This document shows positions 30,140 through 42,537 of a stretch of 64,000 nt of DNA, in pieces. Made by a program: the position numbers and the translations under genes. How positions within the stretch are numbered: the first letter of the stretch is position 1; each line of letters opens with the position of its first letter. A model generated the notes under the pieces. It was not told the origin of the DNA. It was given only the letters and a program-made list of their open reading frames with translations, and made no database searches. Source of the stretch: Thereva unica (taxonomy: Eukaryota; Arthropoda; Insecta; Diptera; Therevidae); assembly GCA_949987705.1 (NCBI GenBank), contig OX465281.1, positions 242,689,143-242,753,142 of the forward strand, given 5' to 3'.

Positions 30140-31990
30140 GCATAAATCATCACACAGCCTCTTTTCTTAGGACTGTTCGTCCCAAACAGTTGTCCATCCC
30201 GGATCCGGCTGATGATATTAGCACAGCCTGTCTATGTGCACGATCTTCTTCTTTGCTTTGGATCCTTGCAGACAACATCGTTGATCTTTGTTAGCATTTT
30301 ATAGGGCCTCTACATCTGGAGTTGAAGGTTCGGAGACTTGCCTTTCGGTTGCCGAGGGTTAAACAGACAAACGAGATCACCTACAGTTAGCTTTGAGGTC
30401 GTACCTTGTTTTCATCTGGTCACTGGCTATCTTAAGATTCTTCCTTACGAGCTGGTGGATATCTGCGAGTCGATCACAAAGTTCACCTGTATAACCGGTA
30501 GTAGATTCATTGATTTCCATAGGTGTCCCAAATTACAGGTCGTTTGGCAGCCGGATTTCTCTTCCAAAAATAACACTGGAAGGAGTTTGTCCTCTTGAAT
30601 TGTGAACTGATGTCCGATATGCCATTAGAAAAATTGGGATGTAAGTGTCCCAGTCGCGCTGGTGTTCATTGACAACTTTCCTTAGGTGCTCTAGCCATGT
30701 CTTGTTGAATCCTTCTACCATTCCATCGGTGAAGGGGCATCGTCGTTATCTTCTTCACTTCGAGTATCTTACATTATTCTTGAAAAACTTGAGATTCGAA
30801 ATTTCTCCCTCGGTCAGAATGAAACTCATGCAGAATACCAAATCAGCAGATCCAATTGGTCACTAGCTCCTCTGCAACAGTGATTGCTTTCTGATTTGGA
30901 ATGTCGTATGCTTTGGGCGGCTTGCTGGAGTAGTCCATGACCACCAAAATGTAACCATTTTCCCGTTCTGACGCTGGAAAAGGTCCGGCACATCGATTGC
31001 GATTCTTTCAAATGGCGCTCCCACATTATATTGCTGCATTTATCCATTTGTTCTTACTCGAGGGCCATTGCTGCTGGCACAAACTGTGCATTTAGTTTGC
31101 AACATCGTCCGAGCCATTAGCGCTCGGAGTCCCTGATTATCCCATCCAGTCGTCCTTTGACACTTTTCCTCTATAATCCCACAATGTTTGCAATCCGCTA
31201 CGCATGGTCCCTGGGAGAATGCATCTGCATTTCCGTGGTTTCTTCTCATTCTGTGGCCTATATTGAATGCGTAGGACTGAAGTTTCTCGATCCTTCAGGA
31301 ATTGTGAATTGCATCAACCATTATAATGCTGCATGACCAATGAATGAAGTTTAGTCGAGTCCTCGATTGCCAATAGTTCTCTTCTCGTGAGATACTAATT
31401 CATCTCCGTAGTAGAGGTCCCGCCAAAAGAGTTGATGCCGAGAAAGTCGCGTTTTCCATGCGCAGTAGAATCCCCGCATGCCGTTCCCGTCCCTTAGCCT
31501 AGTCGCAACAAATTTCGAAGGGGAAATTTGAAAATACATAAGCGCATTTCATATCAACATGTGCGCAATTTTTATTTGTGTGCAGCTTTAATTTCCCCAG
31601 CTGCGCGCTCCGGCATCAACTCTTTTGGCGGAACCTCTAGTAAGCTATGACCTTTTCCTGTCCTTCGATGTTTTGTGACTGCACTCTACCAATACTGACA
31701 TTACTCGCATCTGGCTGAAACTTTCGTCACATTTTATGTCCAAATAAATGGTTTTCCTTTTTCTGTCAGTTCATGTAATTCCTTAGCGCTATCGGCCAAA
31801 TTCCTGACAAAACGCCTATAATATGTTGCAAGTCCGAAAAAGCTTCAAAGTTCGTGTTTCTCCTTCGGTGTGGGCCAATTCTTAACTGCTGCTATTTTCT
31901 CCCCCATTGTGGCGGATCGGTACATGGCGTCCAGCATGATCAGGCCCATAACATCCTCTGATTAACCCTTGTACCGAGCTCTACAGAACC
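30140..31990 (-). mobile_element. Degenerate Ty3/gypsy pol: RT end, RNase H, integrase
   Basis: Read on the minus strand with frameshifts, the order is RT C-terminus (FFGLATYYRRFVRNLADSAK near 31830), RNase H remnant (RRELLAIEDSTKLHSLVMQH near 31360), the histidine/cysteine zinc-binding stretch before integrase (HGNADAFSQGP...DCKHC near 31220), integrase core (ENGYILVVMDYSSKPP near 30940; FHSDRGRNFES near 30800) and integrase end (HQRDWDTYIPIFLMAYRTSV near 30640). This is the Ty3/gypsy gene order. No LTRs were identified. It is inactivated by many stops and by a MITE at 31413-31638. Confidence 0.85.
31413..31638. mobile_element. 226-bp MITE inside the gypsy remnant
   Basis: Ends AGAGGTCCCGCCAAAAGAGT and, inverted, AGAGGTTCCGCCAAAAGAGT, continuing 'tgatgccg' in both. 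It is flanked by AGT on each side, a possible 3-bp duplication, and it interrupts the RT/RNase H reading. Confidence 0.75.
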
Positions 31991-34900
31991 GTAGGCTACT
32001 GCAGCGTCACATTGGTATTTGCAAGCGGTGCCTCCAACATGCTGGTGCCGGCTCTGAACAATGAACTCATTCTAAATTGGCGCCCGGAAGAATCCATCGA
32101 ATCTCTTATATCCAATAAAACCTGCAACGCCATATAGTAAGATGGACGATGTTCAACTTACATATGTGTGTCTTCTGTCTCTTAACATCCTAGTCATAGC
32201 GTCGATTGACTTTTCTGCGAAAGAACTAATACATATTACAAACTGCCAAATAAACATCCCATTGTCTGGATTTTCTTAGGAGATGCAAATTTCTCCTACA
32301 ACATCCAAGAGAACAAATGCATGGCTTCCAGACATCTCATTTCGCTATCCCCAAAGTTTCCTTAAGGTAAATCCAATTTTTTCTTTTGAACAAATCTTAC
32401 TACTAGACATTGCACCATAACGTGACCAAAATCTAGGTAGCACAATAAACGAACAATCATTCCAGACCATTTGAACTGCCACATAAAAAAGTGCTTTACT
32501 TCTAGAAAGACATTAAAAAACATTACGAAAATCCAATTAAAATGGAGTAAATTGAACGAATTTGTTCTTTTTAGAGTGGAATTTAAATTAGTGAGGTTAT
32601 AACAAATCGATTTTGCGAGTCTAGCACATTAAGACACTCTAAGTCAATATCATGAAATTGATAACAACTAGTTCAATAGGTTAGTCACTATTTTTACTTT
32701 ATTTACCTTGTGGTTATCCTTGTACATATATCCTTGTAATTGAAGAACTTCCCTTTAATTCCTGATGTTGCAGAATCGCTAATCACAATACCTCATAACA
32801 CTTTTTCTAGAAATGTTCCACCTCGTAATGCGTGCGTATTCCATGTTTTTTGGAAAAACCAACCACCAACTTACATATTTCTATTTTTGTCTTTCCTGAT
32901 AAAATATGAATGATTTTTTCTCTCAAGCGATTTTATCTAACACAAACCGCGTCATTTCCATGCACACGCCATAAAACTTGAAGTCTTCCTTAAAAGGTTT
33001 CCATCTCCTGAATTTTGAACTTCAAGTTAAAATCTTGCACTCACTTCGCTGTAGATAATAAATTCCACCAAAAACCATTTTTTTTTTTTACAAAATTCAA
33101 ATGATTTGCGCCAAAGGACCAGAAGCCGCGCTTACAGCCTCCTTCCTTGGCCTGAGCTAATTTATTCTTCCGCTCGTTTTACAGGAAATAAAAAACAAAA
33201 AAAAAATAAAAATAAAAATAAAAACAAAACACAAGTCGCTGAGACACAAAACAAAAAAAAATGAAAGGACGAAAAAGGAACTTCACTTGCTAGAAATAAC
33301 AACAACAACAACAACAACTCCAAATGGCGAACTTCCTCAAGGTTTATTACAGTGCTACTGGTTTAACGTGCAAATTACGTATTCAGCTTTCGTATATCCT
33401 TCGAAATTTTTGCCAATGTCTGACTGAGATAGCCCCCAAGGATGTGTCAGATTCCGCCAGCAAAATATCCGTGGATGGAGGGCGGGCCTACAGCCGCCTT
33501 CAAAACGTCTTATCTATAGACATTGCGGTGGGGGGAATGTGTAATAAGCGTACAGACAACGATAAGCAACAGATGGCGATCTTCTTGCAACACCAGCAAC
33601 AACTACATTAACAGAAGAAAAAAAATGAAAGTGTGTTTTCATCCTCCAGCATCTTTCGGGTAGAGCCAGGGCAGGGGGCAAGAAGCGAGGTGAAGCATCA
33701 ACCGATGAAATTAAATGAAACTTGAAGCTAAAGGCTCCAAGGACGAGATTTTTGGATTTTTCCTCCTTTTTATCATTGTATGAGTTTCATGAACTTTAGC
33801 CCCAATAACGAAGCGATGAAGAGTCCCCCGGGGGGCATCATGTGCTACTCCTGAAATTATTGCCCAAAATATTTCAGGACATCCTGAGTACGGTACCAGG
33901 CAGGATGAGTGCGCTCAGATGACATGGAATTCATTAAAAAATAATTTTTTTTCCTTAATATTCTTTTATGTTTCTGAATCAGCCAGAAAGGACATTGCCT
34001 GTTTCTTTCACATTAAATTATTCTTGGATGGATTCTGGTTAAGGATAATAAAATTAAATAAAATAAATATCCTTGTTTTTCAAGAGTAAAAAAATTGTCA
34101 ACGAAAACCGAATTTCCTTCGATAATTTCAAAGCTAAACCGGGGATTAGATCCTGTCCTTGTCAGTACAACAATCAGTCCAAGGACCTTCCGCACGTGTA
34201 TGACAGTTATTTCGCATCGATCAACCTGGATTTCTTTCCGGTGGTGAAGCAAATTACATAAAAGATGAAGCCTCACCCCTTTGACACATCCTTTTCAAAC
34301 CAGGACGACGAAATGCATATCCTGATATAGGGATAGAAAAGGAAATTTGTTACTTGCATGGAAAGTGGCTTTATTGGAGTGGAATGATTTTCTTTCCTAT
34401 AGTAGCATCTCTGCTAACTGCATGCAAAATAAAATATGCGAACTTCGTCCTAGAAACGGGATTGAACTCATCGATGATATAATTTATGGGATATGCTCCC
34501 GTATACAGCAGCAGTGGTAGTGTTGAATGGTTTTTATTGAAGAATCCACAGTTGCTCGATAGACGACAGCGAGAATCATCAAAATTGATGAATTTATTCT
34601 TATGATTGCAATTCTGGTGTCTGCGAGTCCTTTTTTGCGATAAGTCTTTGTTCCTTTACGAGTTCATTTGCGTTCATTGAACGGATCAACTCGAAATGTT
34701 AGTTTTCGAAAATATGGATTTTAATGAATAAATTGCATGACAGTTGAATTGATTGGATTTTTTTGGTGGCTACTGTAAATTTATAGCTATTGTTCTTTTT
34801 TATTCGTTATCTTGAGCTATTTGTCACGACTTGAACAATAACAGTGTTTAAAATGAATTGTTGCTTTTGACACAGGGGTATATGATATTTGAAGTACGAT

Positions 34901-36869
34901 AGAAATATTCTTTAATATAAAGTGACGCCGAAACTTATTTGCCATTATAACGACGAACGAAGCCATCAAGGAATATTTTGACTAAAAACAGAAAAATATG
35001 CACCACCAGTAACCACCATATAAGTTCTGTTGGGGTCGGCAGTTCGGTACAGCGCTCTCCAGATCTTCTGTTCTTTCTTTCTATTAAGGCATCTTCTCAA
35101 ATGAGTACTGTGGCCCCAACTTGGACCTATTGTTTTCTTATTAGTCCTATACTTCAGATTTGAAAGCTAGACCGTTTGAAAAGGTTCGGTAGTCTCCCTA
35201 GTTATTTGTCTTTCAAGCTTGTTTTGTTAAGGAAAGACGTGAAGAAAAGCGATCCCCTGTTCGCAATAGGACTCTTCGTAACAGAGCTTCCAGAAGGGAT
35301 CCTTTGCCCTTTCAAGATTTCATAGGTGATAATTTAGAGCGCAGTATTCTTTGACCAAGCCAATTAGTTAAATATTTTCTACTTCATTCCGAAGTAATTC
35401 CCCAACAGCCCGAGCATAACCAGTATAGAGGTCACTAGATGTGGGCCTCCAGTGTATTTCATCGGAATCCTTGCATCTAGTGCCTTCGATAGTCAGTTCC
35501 GAGCCAATGAAAACAGTACAGAGACCTATCTAGCCAAGTCGTCTCCTAATGGCCCGGGACATTCATAAGTGTTACCCGATTTAGTGTACTTAGCTTCTCA
35601 AGGGTGCTTTGCAGTTGCATTCTAATTTGCTTTAGTCCTTTGGGACTCTATAGCTCCAATTACCTTTTTTTGGATAAAAGTCCAAGTATTAGAGCATATT
35701 AGAGCAGGAGTTTCTTAAGTGTTCGTAGGTACCTAAACATATAACGTACACCTCTGCTAGAAGAACAGCTGGCGCTCTAAAGCTGAATGCTCCACTAAAC
35801 TCGACTATATCTCTGTTTAGGAGCCATCGGGAAGTCTTACGTACAACCTAGGAAAATCCCAGAGCCGGCACTCTTGTATGTAAACGGATGGAAATGCAGC
35901 TTAAAGTAAGGAATGCTCGTGAGCTTATAAGGTGAAAGCATTCCTGCTTCTAGGATGTCTTCTATACAGCTGAAATTTTAGAGTGTCCCTGCAGAAGACT
36001 ATCAGCGATTGGATGACTGACTATTCGTTCTCAACTTCAAACGAGCCCTGGGTTTCTCTACTTGAGCGGTATCAAATTGAGTATGGTTATCATCGGCGAT
36101 TTGCGAATAGGTCCTGTTTTATACCAAACTTATGAAGCTTCATTCTATGCCTATCCACTAATGCTGCACATTTTATCATGGTGTATATGTAGAACATGAT
36201 TTTTGGTTATAGCCATATGTAATGCTATAAGCTGTGCAGCAGATTAATTCTAATGAAATTTGATATGAATGCCACATTAAGTATTTGTCTTATTGTGAAA
36301 CCCAAAGTTTTGCCCACAAAATCAGATCAGTCAGTTCTGCTATCATCCGATTGTTAATTGTGAATGTTACCCGAAGTGTCCACCTGTAGATCAAGTCGAA
36401 TACATTCTGCGTGCGCTTCGATGTTAGTATCTATTTCACCGCTTTCCAAGGAGACAGCATTGTCTACGTAACCTTCAGTGAAGAAGTTTTTGCCACATGA
36501 AAAATTTCTGGGAGTTATAACTTCGACCTAGAAAAGTATGTTTGCAAAGGTGCTCTCCAGAGACTGAGTGACCATCAATGTGTAAGCTCTTAACCTACAA
36601 ATCGCAAAAATTGCGTCGTCTTTCTTGTGCGCTCTTGTACTATTTTTCGAACGCTCCCTCGATATTGAGAAAAACTACCAGCCCAAAAACTAAATTTGAG
36701 GGCTGTTCATACAGATTTAAAACGCTCTGGTTTGGGCTGAACGGGATATTAAAGTTGCTCCACACAGATGGGAGATAGCCTTAAATATTTTGCAAAGGAA
36801 AGGAACGCTTAGTCTGTAGCAAGCAAAATTAATCCGGCCTGACTCCTCTCGATATCTCCGAGATTGATA
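31991..36869. other. Long stretch without supportable genes
   Basis: AT-rich sequence with A-rich and (CAA)n runs near 33060, 33190-33320. The frame 33324-33611 (95 codons, after the CAA run) has no recognisable domain. Parts of 35700-36400 read weakly like transposon relics on the minus strand (a possible RNase-H-like FRAPAVLLAEVYVI near 35780), not enough for a call. Confidence 0.4.
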
Positions 36870-37070
36870 GAGTTTAACACCCGGCTCTATTAATTAAACT
36901 CCAAGCTTTTGGTATTGACTTTCTTCTAAAGAATTGGATTGAGAGGTTGGTTTTGTTCAACAAATACCTACCTTGTATAATCCGCTGACAAGATAGAATT
37001 TCAAATGAAGAACTATGGCGCTGTGCCGACCTTGCGACGCGAAAACGAAAATCCGCAAGGATCCCGTCGA
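36870..37070 (+). mobile_element. Two short LINE fragments (RT piece and RTE-like 3' piece)
   Basis: Near 36870-36960 the plus strand reads DRV*HPALLIKLQAFGIDFL, matching the RT segment of the CR1-like LINE at 57383-58933. About 36985-37070 reads QDRISNEELWR, then TRKRKSARI, the C-terminal signature of RTE-like ORF2 proteins. Both are tiny decayed pieces. Confidence 0.5.
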
Positions 37071-40000
37071 GTCGGAAGACCTAGTACAGGGATGCAGTAT
37101 TGCACGGGATTGGGAACTTGTTATGGTCACATGATATTCGGGACTGCGTCAACGCGATCATAGAACTCAGGCTGTCTATCGAAGTATTCCGAAAATGAGG
37201 GTAACCGAACGTTCTGCGTTATCATAGAACTCTCACGGGTTAAGTATATAGCTTCGATATTTGCATATTTTCCTGGTTGACAGCAGAGTACTCACAAAAG
37301 TCTTCTAAAAGAATTTAAGAATAAGCTGTGAGTCTAGAAAAATACATGACAGTGTCCAAAAGGAAGCTGTTGACTCTACAACACTTTAGCTAAATGAGGG
37401 TCAAGTGCGGGAAAATAATTCTCTTTGGACGCAGGAAACCAATGCCCTGGTTAGTGTAAAAACAGGTATCAAAGAGCAAGTCTGGCACTGCGGGGCTGGA
37501 ATTCTGGGGTTTGGAACCATACTCTGATTTTATGTTAAAACTGTTAATAACCTCATCGATTTATAGTCTCAACAAAAAATGTGAGATGCTGTGATCGCCT
37601 GCAAACGATGCTACAGAGAAGTTGTGATTATGCAACTTAGATGATTTATGGTACTGGCTATAAGATACGGAAGTTGCCCGAACCTGCTGAAAGAATCAGA
37701 GTTCTTGAAAATGACACCTGTCGACTACGTCTGAAATAATCAGAGCCGGTCATGCATATAAGGTCCGTGCGCTGATCTGCTCCAGTTTGAGTGATGATAC
37801 ATGGCTCAATGCATTGACTCGATTCCTCCGCAAACTCGTCTTGGACCCCTTCCCTTGGCAGTCAATGACATAAGAATGAATCAATACATTGAGCTTGTAA
37901 CATCACCGATGTGCTTCAGGTTAAGCTGAAGCAGGTCGCCGAACAGACCTACATATTGTGTGTAACTGTCACAGTTCCCCTTCAAAGATCTCTCTAAAAA
38001 TAGCCGGGGTTAGAGTACTTTTCATCGTGTTCCCAAATATAGTGTTTAAATGGGAGATGTTGTATAGTAGCAGTTTAGAGGATTGTATGTGAACAGTCTT
38101 TATAAATTGCTTTTTAACAACGGTGTGCATATTTCTTCTTCCATGCTTCTTTCCGCGGTATTGTGTTATTGATCATTAACAGGTGAAGCATTACACCTCT
38201 TGAAATTTAGGGTTCTCTACCTTGATCAATGCTAGATCGTCATGCAGACGGTTCTACCATTATACTATGTAAAATTATGTCGTTGTAGTGAAAGTATTTT
38301 TCGCTAGCCGTGATTTTGTTTTAATATGTCGTGTGTAAGCCAATATGTGGATGGACTTGTTGAAAAATGTGCCTCTTCTCTTACATCTTGAATTTTGGAT
38401 CACTTGCCCCAATGCCAATGGTGAAGAAGAGATAGGCCAGGCCACGATCGTATTAGTGTCCATTATCTTAGCTTGGCTTGTCCCATTGATCATGATCAAC
38501 CTACACAATCGCATACGTTTATTGTCCTTAACGGACTCTACTTTAACAAGTGTGCTATCATAGGCAGCTTTAAAATTTACGAAGAAGTAATGATTTCAGT
38601 TTTGAATTCGATTGTATTTGAATAAGTTAATTTTTATGACTTGTGGTCATCCAAGACTAGACTACTAGACAATTTTACTTATATGTATTTTTCCAACACC
38701 CTGTACATCCAAAGTTCTTACGCTTATTTTCCTTTTTGCACACATATCAAGGTGTCGTGCAAACATGTGAATTCTGCCAATACACACCAATTTACCTTAC
38801 AACTACGAACATGGTAAACATATAATAAAATAAATCCTAGATCTAGATAGTCTCTTTTCAGCTCCCGGTAGTCTACTTAACCTACCCTCCCCACAAATCA
38901 GACCCTGCTGTCTTCCGTACAATTTTCATGGCAGTTTAGGTAGTAATGTAATTAATTTAGTCCTTTCCCAAAAAGTTCCCTCACAGACTTTAATGCTATA
39001 AAAAGTGAAAAGTTTCAACTACGTAAAATTGCATTATACGCGGTCAAAACCGAAATTTAAACAGACGCCAGCAGCCACCAAACCGGGCGAAATGCATCCG
39101 GGAAACTTTTCCACTTGCCACAAGCAACTCACAAGGGTTGATGTTGAATAACAGTTTCAACCCTCTGTGCCACAGTGGCAACCATAAGCATCGGTGTGCC
39201 TGCCCCCTTTAAAAATTTATACATCCGTCCGATAAAAGGATCTTATACTTCTACAAAAACCGACGAGCAGAAGGACTCACCTTCACAGCTTCTCCGCCGG
39301 TGGTAGACTCTTTTCAGCTTCTGGAAATTCTATCGTTTACTCCACAAACATCAGACCTCACATTTCTATAACTTTGTGGAAATGTAAAATCCTTTTGCCA
39401 TATTGCTTCAGTTGTTGTTGCTGAATGGCGGTGATTTCTTGTTGTTGTTATTTTGCAGGACACTAACCAGATTTTCCGTTTTTGTTACACACATTCAAAA
39501 AAGTGGTTTTCTGCTGGAAATTTCAACCGCCCGAACTAAATAGTTTTTTCCATGGGACTACAAAAAACACTTAATCCTCTTTAATTAATAAAGTTGTGAA
39601 ACAGTTTAATCCTGGCTGTGGTTGGTAGCAAAAAAAATTCCCTTGGAAGGATGTGGTTTTTAGGAGCCATTTCAGGTATCGTTTATTAAGGATTTTAATT
39701 ATTAGGGTTGAGCCCAGTGAGGTCGTTGTACTTGGATTTAGTGGTGCTGTAGAGAAATTAACACTTTTTTGTAACACTTTACGAGTTTTTGGGAGATTAA
39801 GGATTAAAATTAAGGGAAGAAGTTTACGAGCAAAAGAATTGCGTTTTTATTTCAGGAGCTTTAATAAAAAATACTACTTTAAATCTACATAAATTTTTGT
39901 AAAGGGTACATTTTGTAGAAATGTTACAATTTTGCTGCTTGAGCTAAGAGGGTCTCTTATTTAATTAGATGATCAAAAAGTCTGTCAGCTTTAACCACTT

Positions 40001-40281
40001 TTGTAAATTGTTTTAGAGAGCAAAAAGGCGCTTCGCATCCTTTCACTCTTTCATTATATTTGTTGGTTGCTTATCAAAATCCAGATATCCCTCTGTGCGT
40101 TTCTAATCGTCGTGTTATAGTTGGAAATATAGCTTTTTTTAACTCTCCCAGGTACCAATAGCTGTACATTAATGAAAGCAAAATCAATCAAACTATTAGT
40201 CTTGACTCTGTCTTCAATGAAGGATGAGCAAACAGGATATGCGGGTGTTGTCTATGGCCAGTCATATAAACACATGTTTCT
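37071..40281. other. No supportable gene
   Basis: AT-rich, with short unremarkable frames. No conserved motif was noticed on either strand. Confidence 0.4.
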
Positions 40282-40289
40282 GTAACTAG
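40282..40289. repeat. Target-site duplication GTAACTAG (left)
   Basis: GTAACTAG precedes the hAT end at 40290 and recurs at 48336-48343. Confidence 0.93.
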
Positions 40290-40689
40290 CAGGGCCGGCG
40301 CGACCGTATTTGGCGCCCTAGGCGAGGAAAATTATTAGCGCCCTTTGCTATGGACCATATTAAATACATTACACTAGTCAAAATTTGTTATTCAAAATTT
40401 TTCGTTTATTATAAATAAAATTTGCAATAAAATAATACATAATTGAACATATAAACTGATTTATTAATTAATAATATATAAACATCTATAATGTTTATAT
40501 AAAATATTATAAAACATAAAAATAACTAAAGGACATCATTCACGTTCCATACATTTTTGGGCCAATTATGAAAGTGCCGGCCAGAAAAAAAAGCGTAATA
40601 TTCGGATAGATCACAAAATTCCCACTATTTTTTACTATGAAACCAAACCTGTGCGCCCTATGGTTATGTTGTTATTATTATTATAAGGA

Positions 40690-40990
40690 ATGAGGGGGCA
40701 ACCCATATGGTGAACACTGCGGCCAAGTTAGGCCTATTGTGTACGTTCCCCTACTTGCGGAGAAGACTATCGTCCTTCCGAATGAAGGCAAGAAGGTCTT
40801 TAGTTGATGAAGACCGGACTTGGGCAGGGCTCAAGAACTATCTGATAAACGTTCTTCTTCTAAGCCAGATCAGAGCAGGACATTCACAAAGAATATGTGT
40901 GGAAGTTTCGTCGCCTTCCAAGCAGAGTCGGCATTCTGTCTCTTGAGACAGTCCTAGGTTGTGGAGGTGGTACCGCAGTCCTACATGGCC
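40690..40990 (-). mobile_element. LINE ORF2 C-terminal zinc-knuckle fragment
   Basis: The minus strand reads ECRLCLEGDETSTHILCECP then ALIWLRRRTF, the Cys/His motif that ends Jockey/R1-type ORF2 proteins. It is inserted in the SWIM element. Confidence 0.7.
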
Positions 40991-41180
40991 ATGGTTATGT
41001 TGTTACATGCTTTTAAAATACAATGTGAAATAAAATGTTATTAAGATGTGTTATTGTAATACAATTGGACAAATATATTAAATATGAAAAAACCAACAGC
41101 GCCTCATTTAGATTCAGTACCTACCTTTCATTTAGGTAAAAAAGAGCAAAATGAAACAACACTCAATTGTATTAATTCTC

Positions 41181-41483
41181 TTATATTTGTCCTAATCTAT
41201 ATACATCATCTAATCCTATTGCAGGTGGTGTGAGGTATGGGTCATGTCTAGCATAACCCATGTACCAGACTATGGTCATGGTATGAGAGCAGCATCCAAT
41301 GGTCCTCTTGCCGATATTGCATGTACAGTAATAATGAGCTAATGCTCGACGACCATTTTCTGCCCGATCTTTTGCAATGTACACATAGTATTTCTTGGCT
41401 TGGATGTGGCGGGATTGTATTCGTCCTCTTATAATCCACAAGTCTTCCCCTTCACGTTCTCTGACTATTTCCAGAGGAATCAA
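41181..41483 (-). pseudogene. SWIM-type zinc-finger protein fragment of a DNA transposon
   Basis: About 100 codons including RIQSRHIQAKKYYVYIAKDR and then YYCTCNIGKRTIGCCSHTMT with IVWYMGYARHDP. CTC...CCSH fits the CxC...CxH pattern of SWIM fingers, which occur in several transposase families. The first part of the protein and any DDE domain are missing. Position between inverted ends suggests it is the element's own gene, internally deleted. Confidence 0.6.
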
Positions 41484-41843
41484 TGATGAAAATACTTAAT
41501 ACAGAATAGAATTCACTTTATTGCACTTCAAAAGGACATACACAGTATGAATAATTAAAAATCAAATGTATGAAAATAACAACATCATAATAACATTTTT
41601 ATTGTATTTTAAAAGTATGTAACACCGTAACCAAAGGGCGCACAGATTTGGAGCCGTAGTCAAAAATGATAGGAATTGGGTGTTCTATCCGAATATTACA
41701 CATTTTTATCCTGGCCGGCACTTTCAGTTTTTGGTCCAAAATGAATGATGTCCTTTAATGCAAACTGTTCGACAGACATCATATTTGCACGCATAAATGA
41801 ACCGTTCTTTGGCACCAACTGAAGTTAATCTTACAGAAAATAC

Positions 41844-41956
41844 TTAAAATCTTACTTTGCGAGCTTTTTCCTTTGCAAATGTTCTAACTAATTCACTCAA
41901 ATCAAGAATTGAAGCTTCGTCATATTCGATAGATACGGTTGCTAATCCAACAAGTC
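41844..41956 (-). pseudogene. hAT transposase, C-terminal tip (separated by LINE)
   Basis: The minus strand reads RLVGLATVSIEYDEASILDL, then SELVRTFAKEKARKVRF and a stop at 41844. This is the tail that follows the hATC dimerisation domain in zinc-finger-MYM-like hAT transposases. It continues the protein encoded at 47105-48290; a 5.1-kb LINE sits between them. Confidence 0.75.
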
Positions 41957-42537
41957 TTGGTATCGTCAACTGTCAGTGTCGTTGGTGCCGGTCGTCCGCG
42001 TTTTATTAATATTTTTTTTTATGTTTTTATTGTAATTTTTAATAACTAAATATTTAATTTTGTGTTTTAAGTGGTTATTTAAGTTAGTGATAGTGACAAT
42101 TTCGCTCGAGTATTTTATTTTTGTTTTCTTTTTCTTGTTTTTTGTTCGGTGTTTTCTTTTGTTATTTGTGTTGTGCTACGGTTTCTCCAGCTGTTCGAGG
42201 TTGGTAGCCTTTACCCTTGTGCAATTTTTAATCTTTTTTCTTTTTAAACATTTTTCTTTTACTTCTGATTCTTTTCTGAGGGCATAAAAGAATAAAAATA
42301 AAATTGGGTGGTAATTTTATTTTCAATACCATAACCTCATTTTTTAATATTTTTTCCTTTTCTTATTTTTTTTTCACCTGAGGTTATGCAACGTTTCGAA
42401 ACCCATCTGCACTCAAACTGCATAAAATTGTTTTAAACAATTTTGTCTTATTTGTCTTCGCAGTTAAGTGGGGTTTTATCGTTTTCAATTTTTTAATTTT
42501 TTTTTGTCTTATTTTAATCATACCATTTTTTTTTCTA

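Larger units (their letters stand above)
40527..41758. mobile_element. Nested DNA element with SWIM-finger gene remnant
   Basis: Imperfect inverted ends of more than 100 bp: TAAAGGACATCATTCA at the left and its complement at the right, then in both arms GAAAGTGCCGGCCAG, GTAATATTCGGATAGA and TGTGCGCCCTATGGTTA-like words. It contains a LINE scrap and one protein remnant with a SWIM-type zinc finger. The superfamily is not determined. Confidence 0.7.

Noticed and set aside
30140..31990. Integrase of the Polinton-like element
   Set aside because: It lies outside the 6-bp duplications and follows Ty3/gypsy order (RT, RNase H, integrase).
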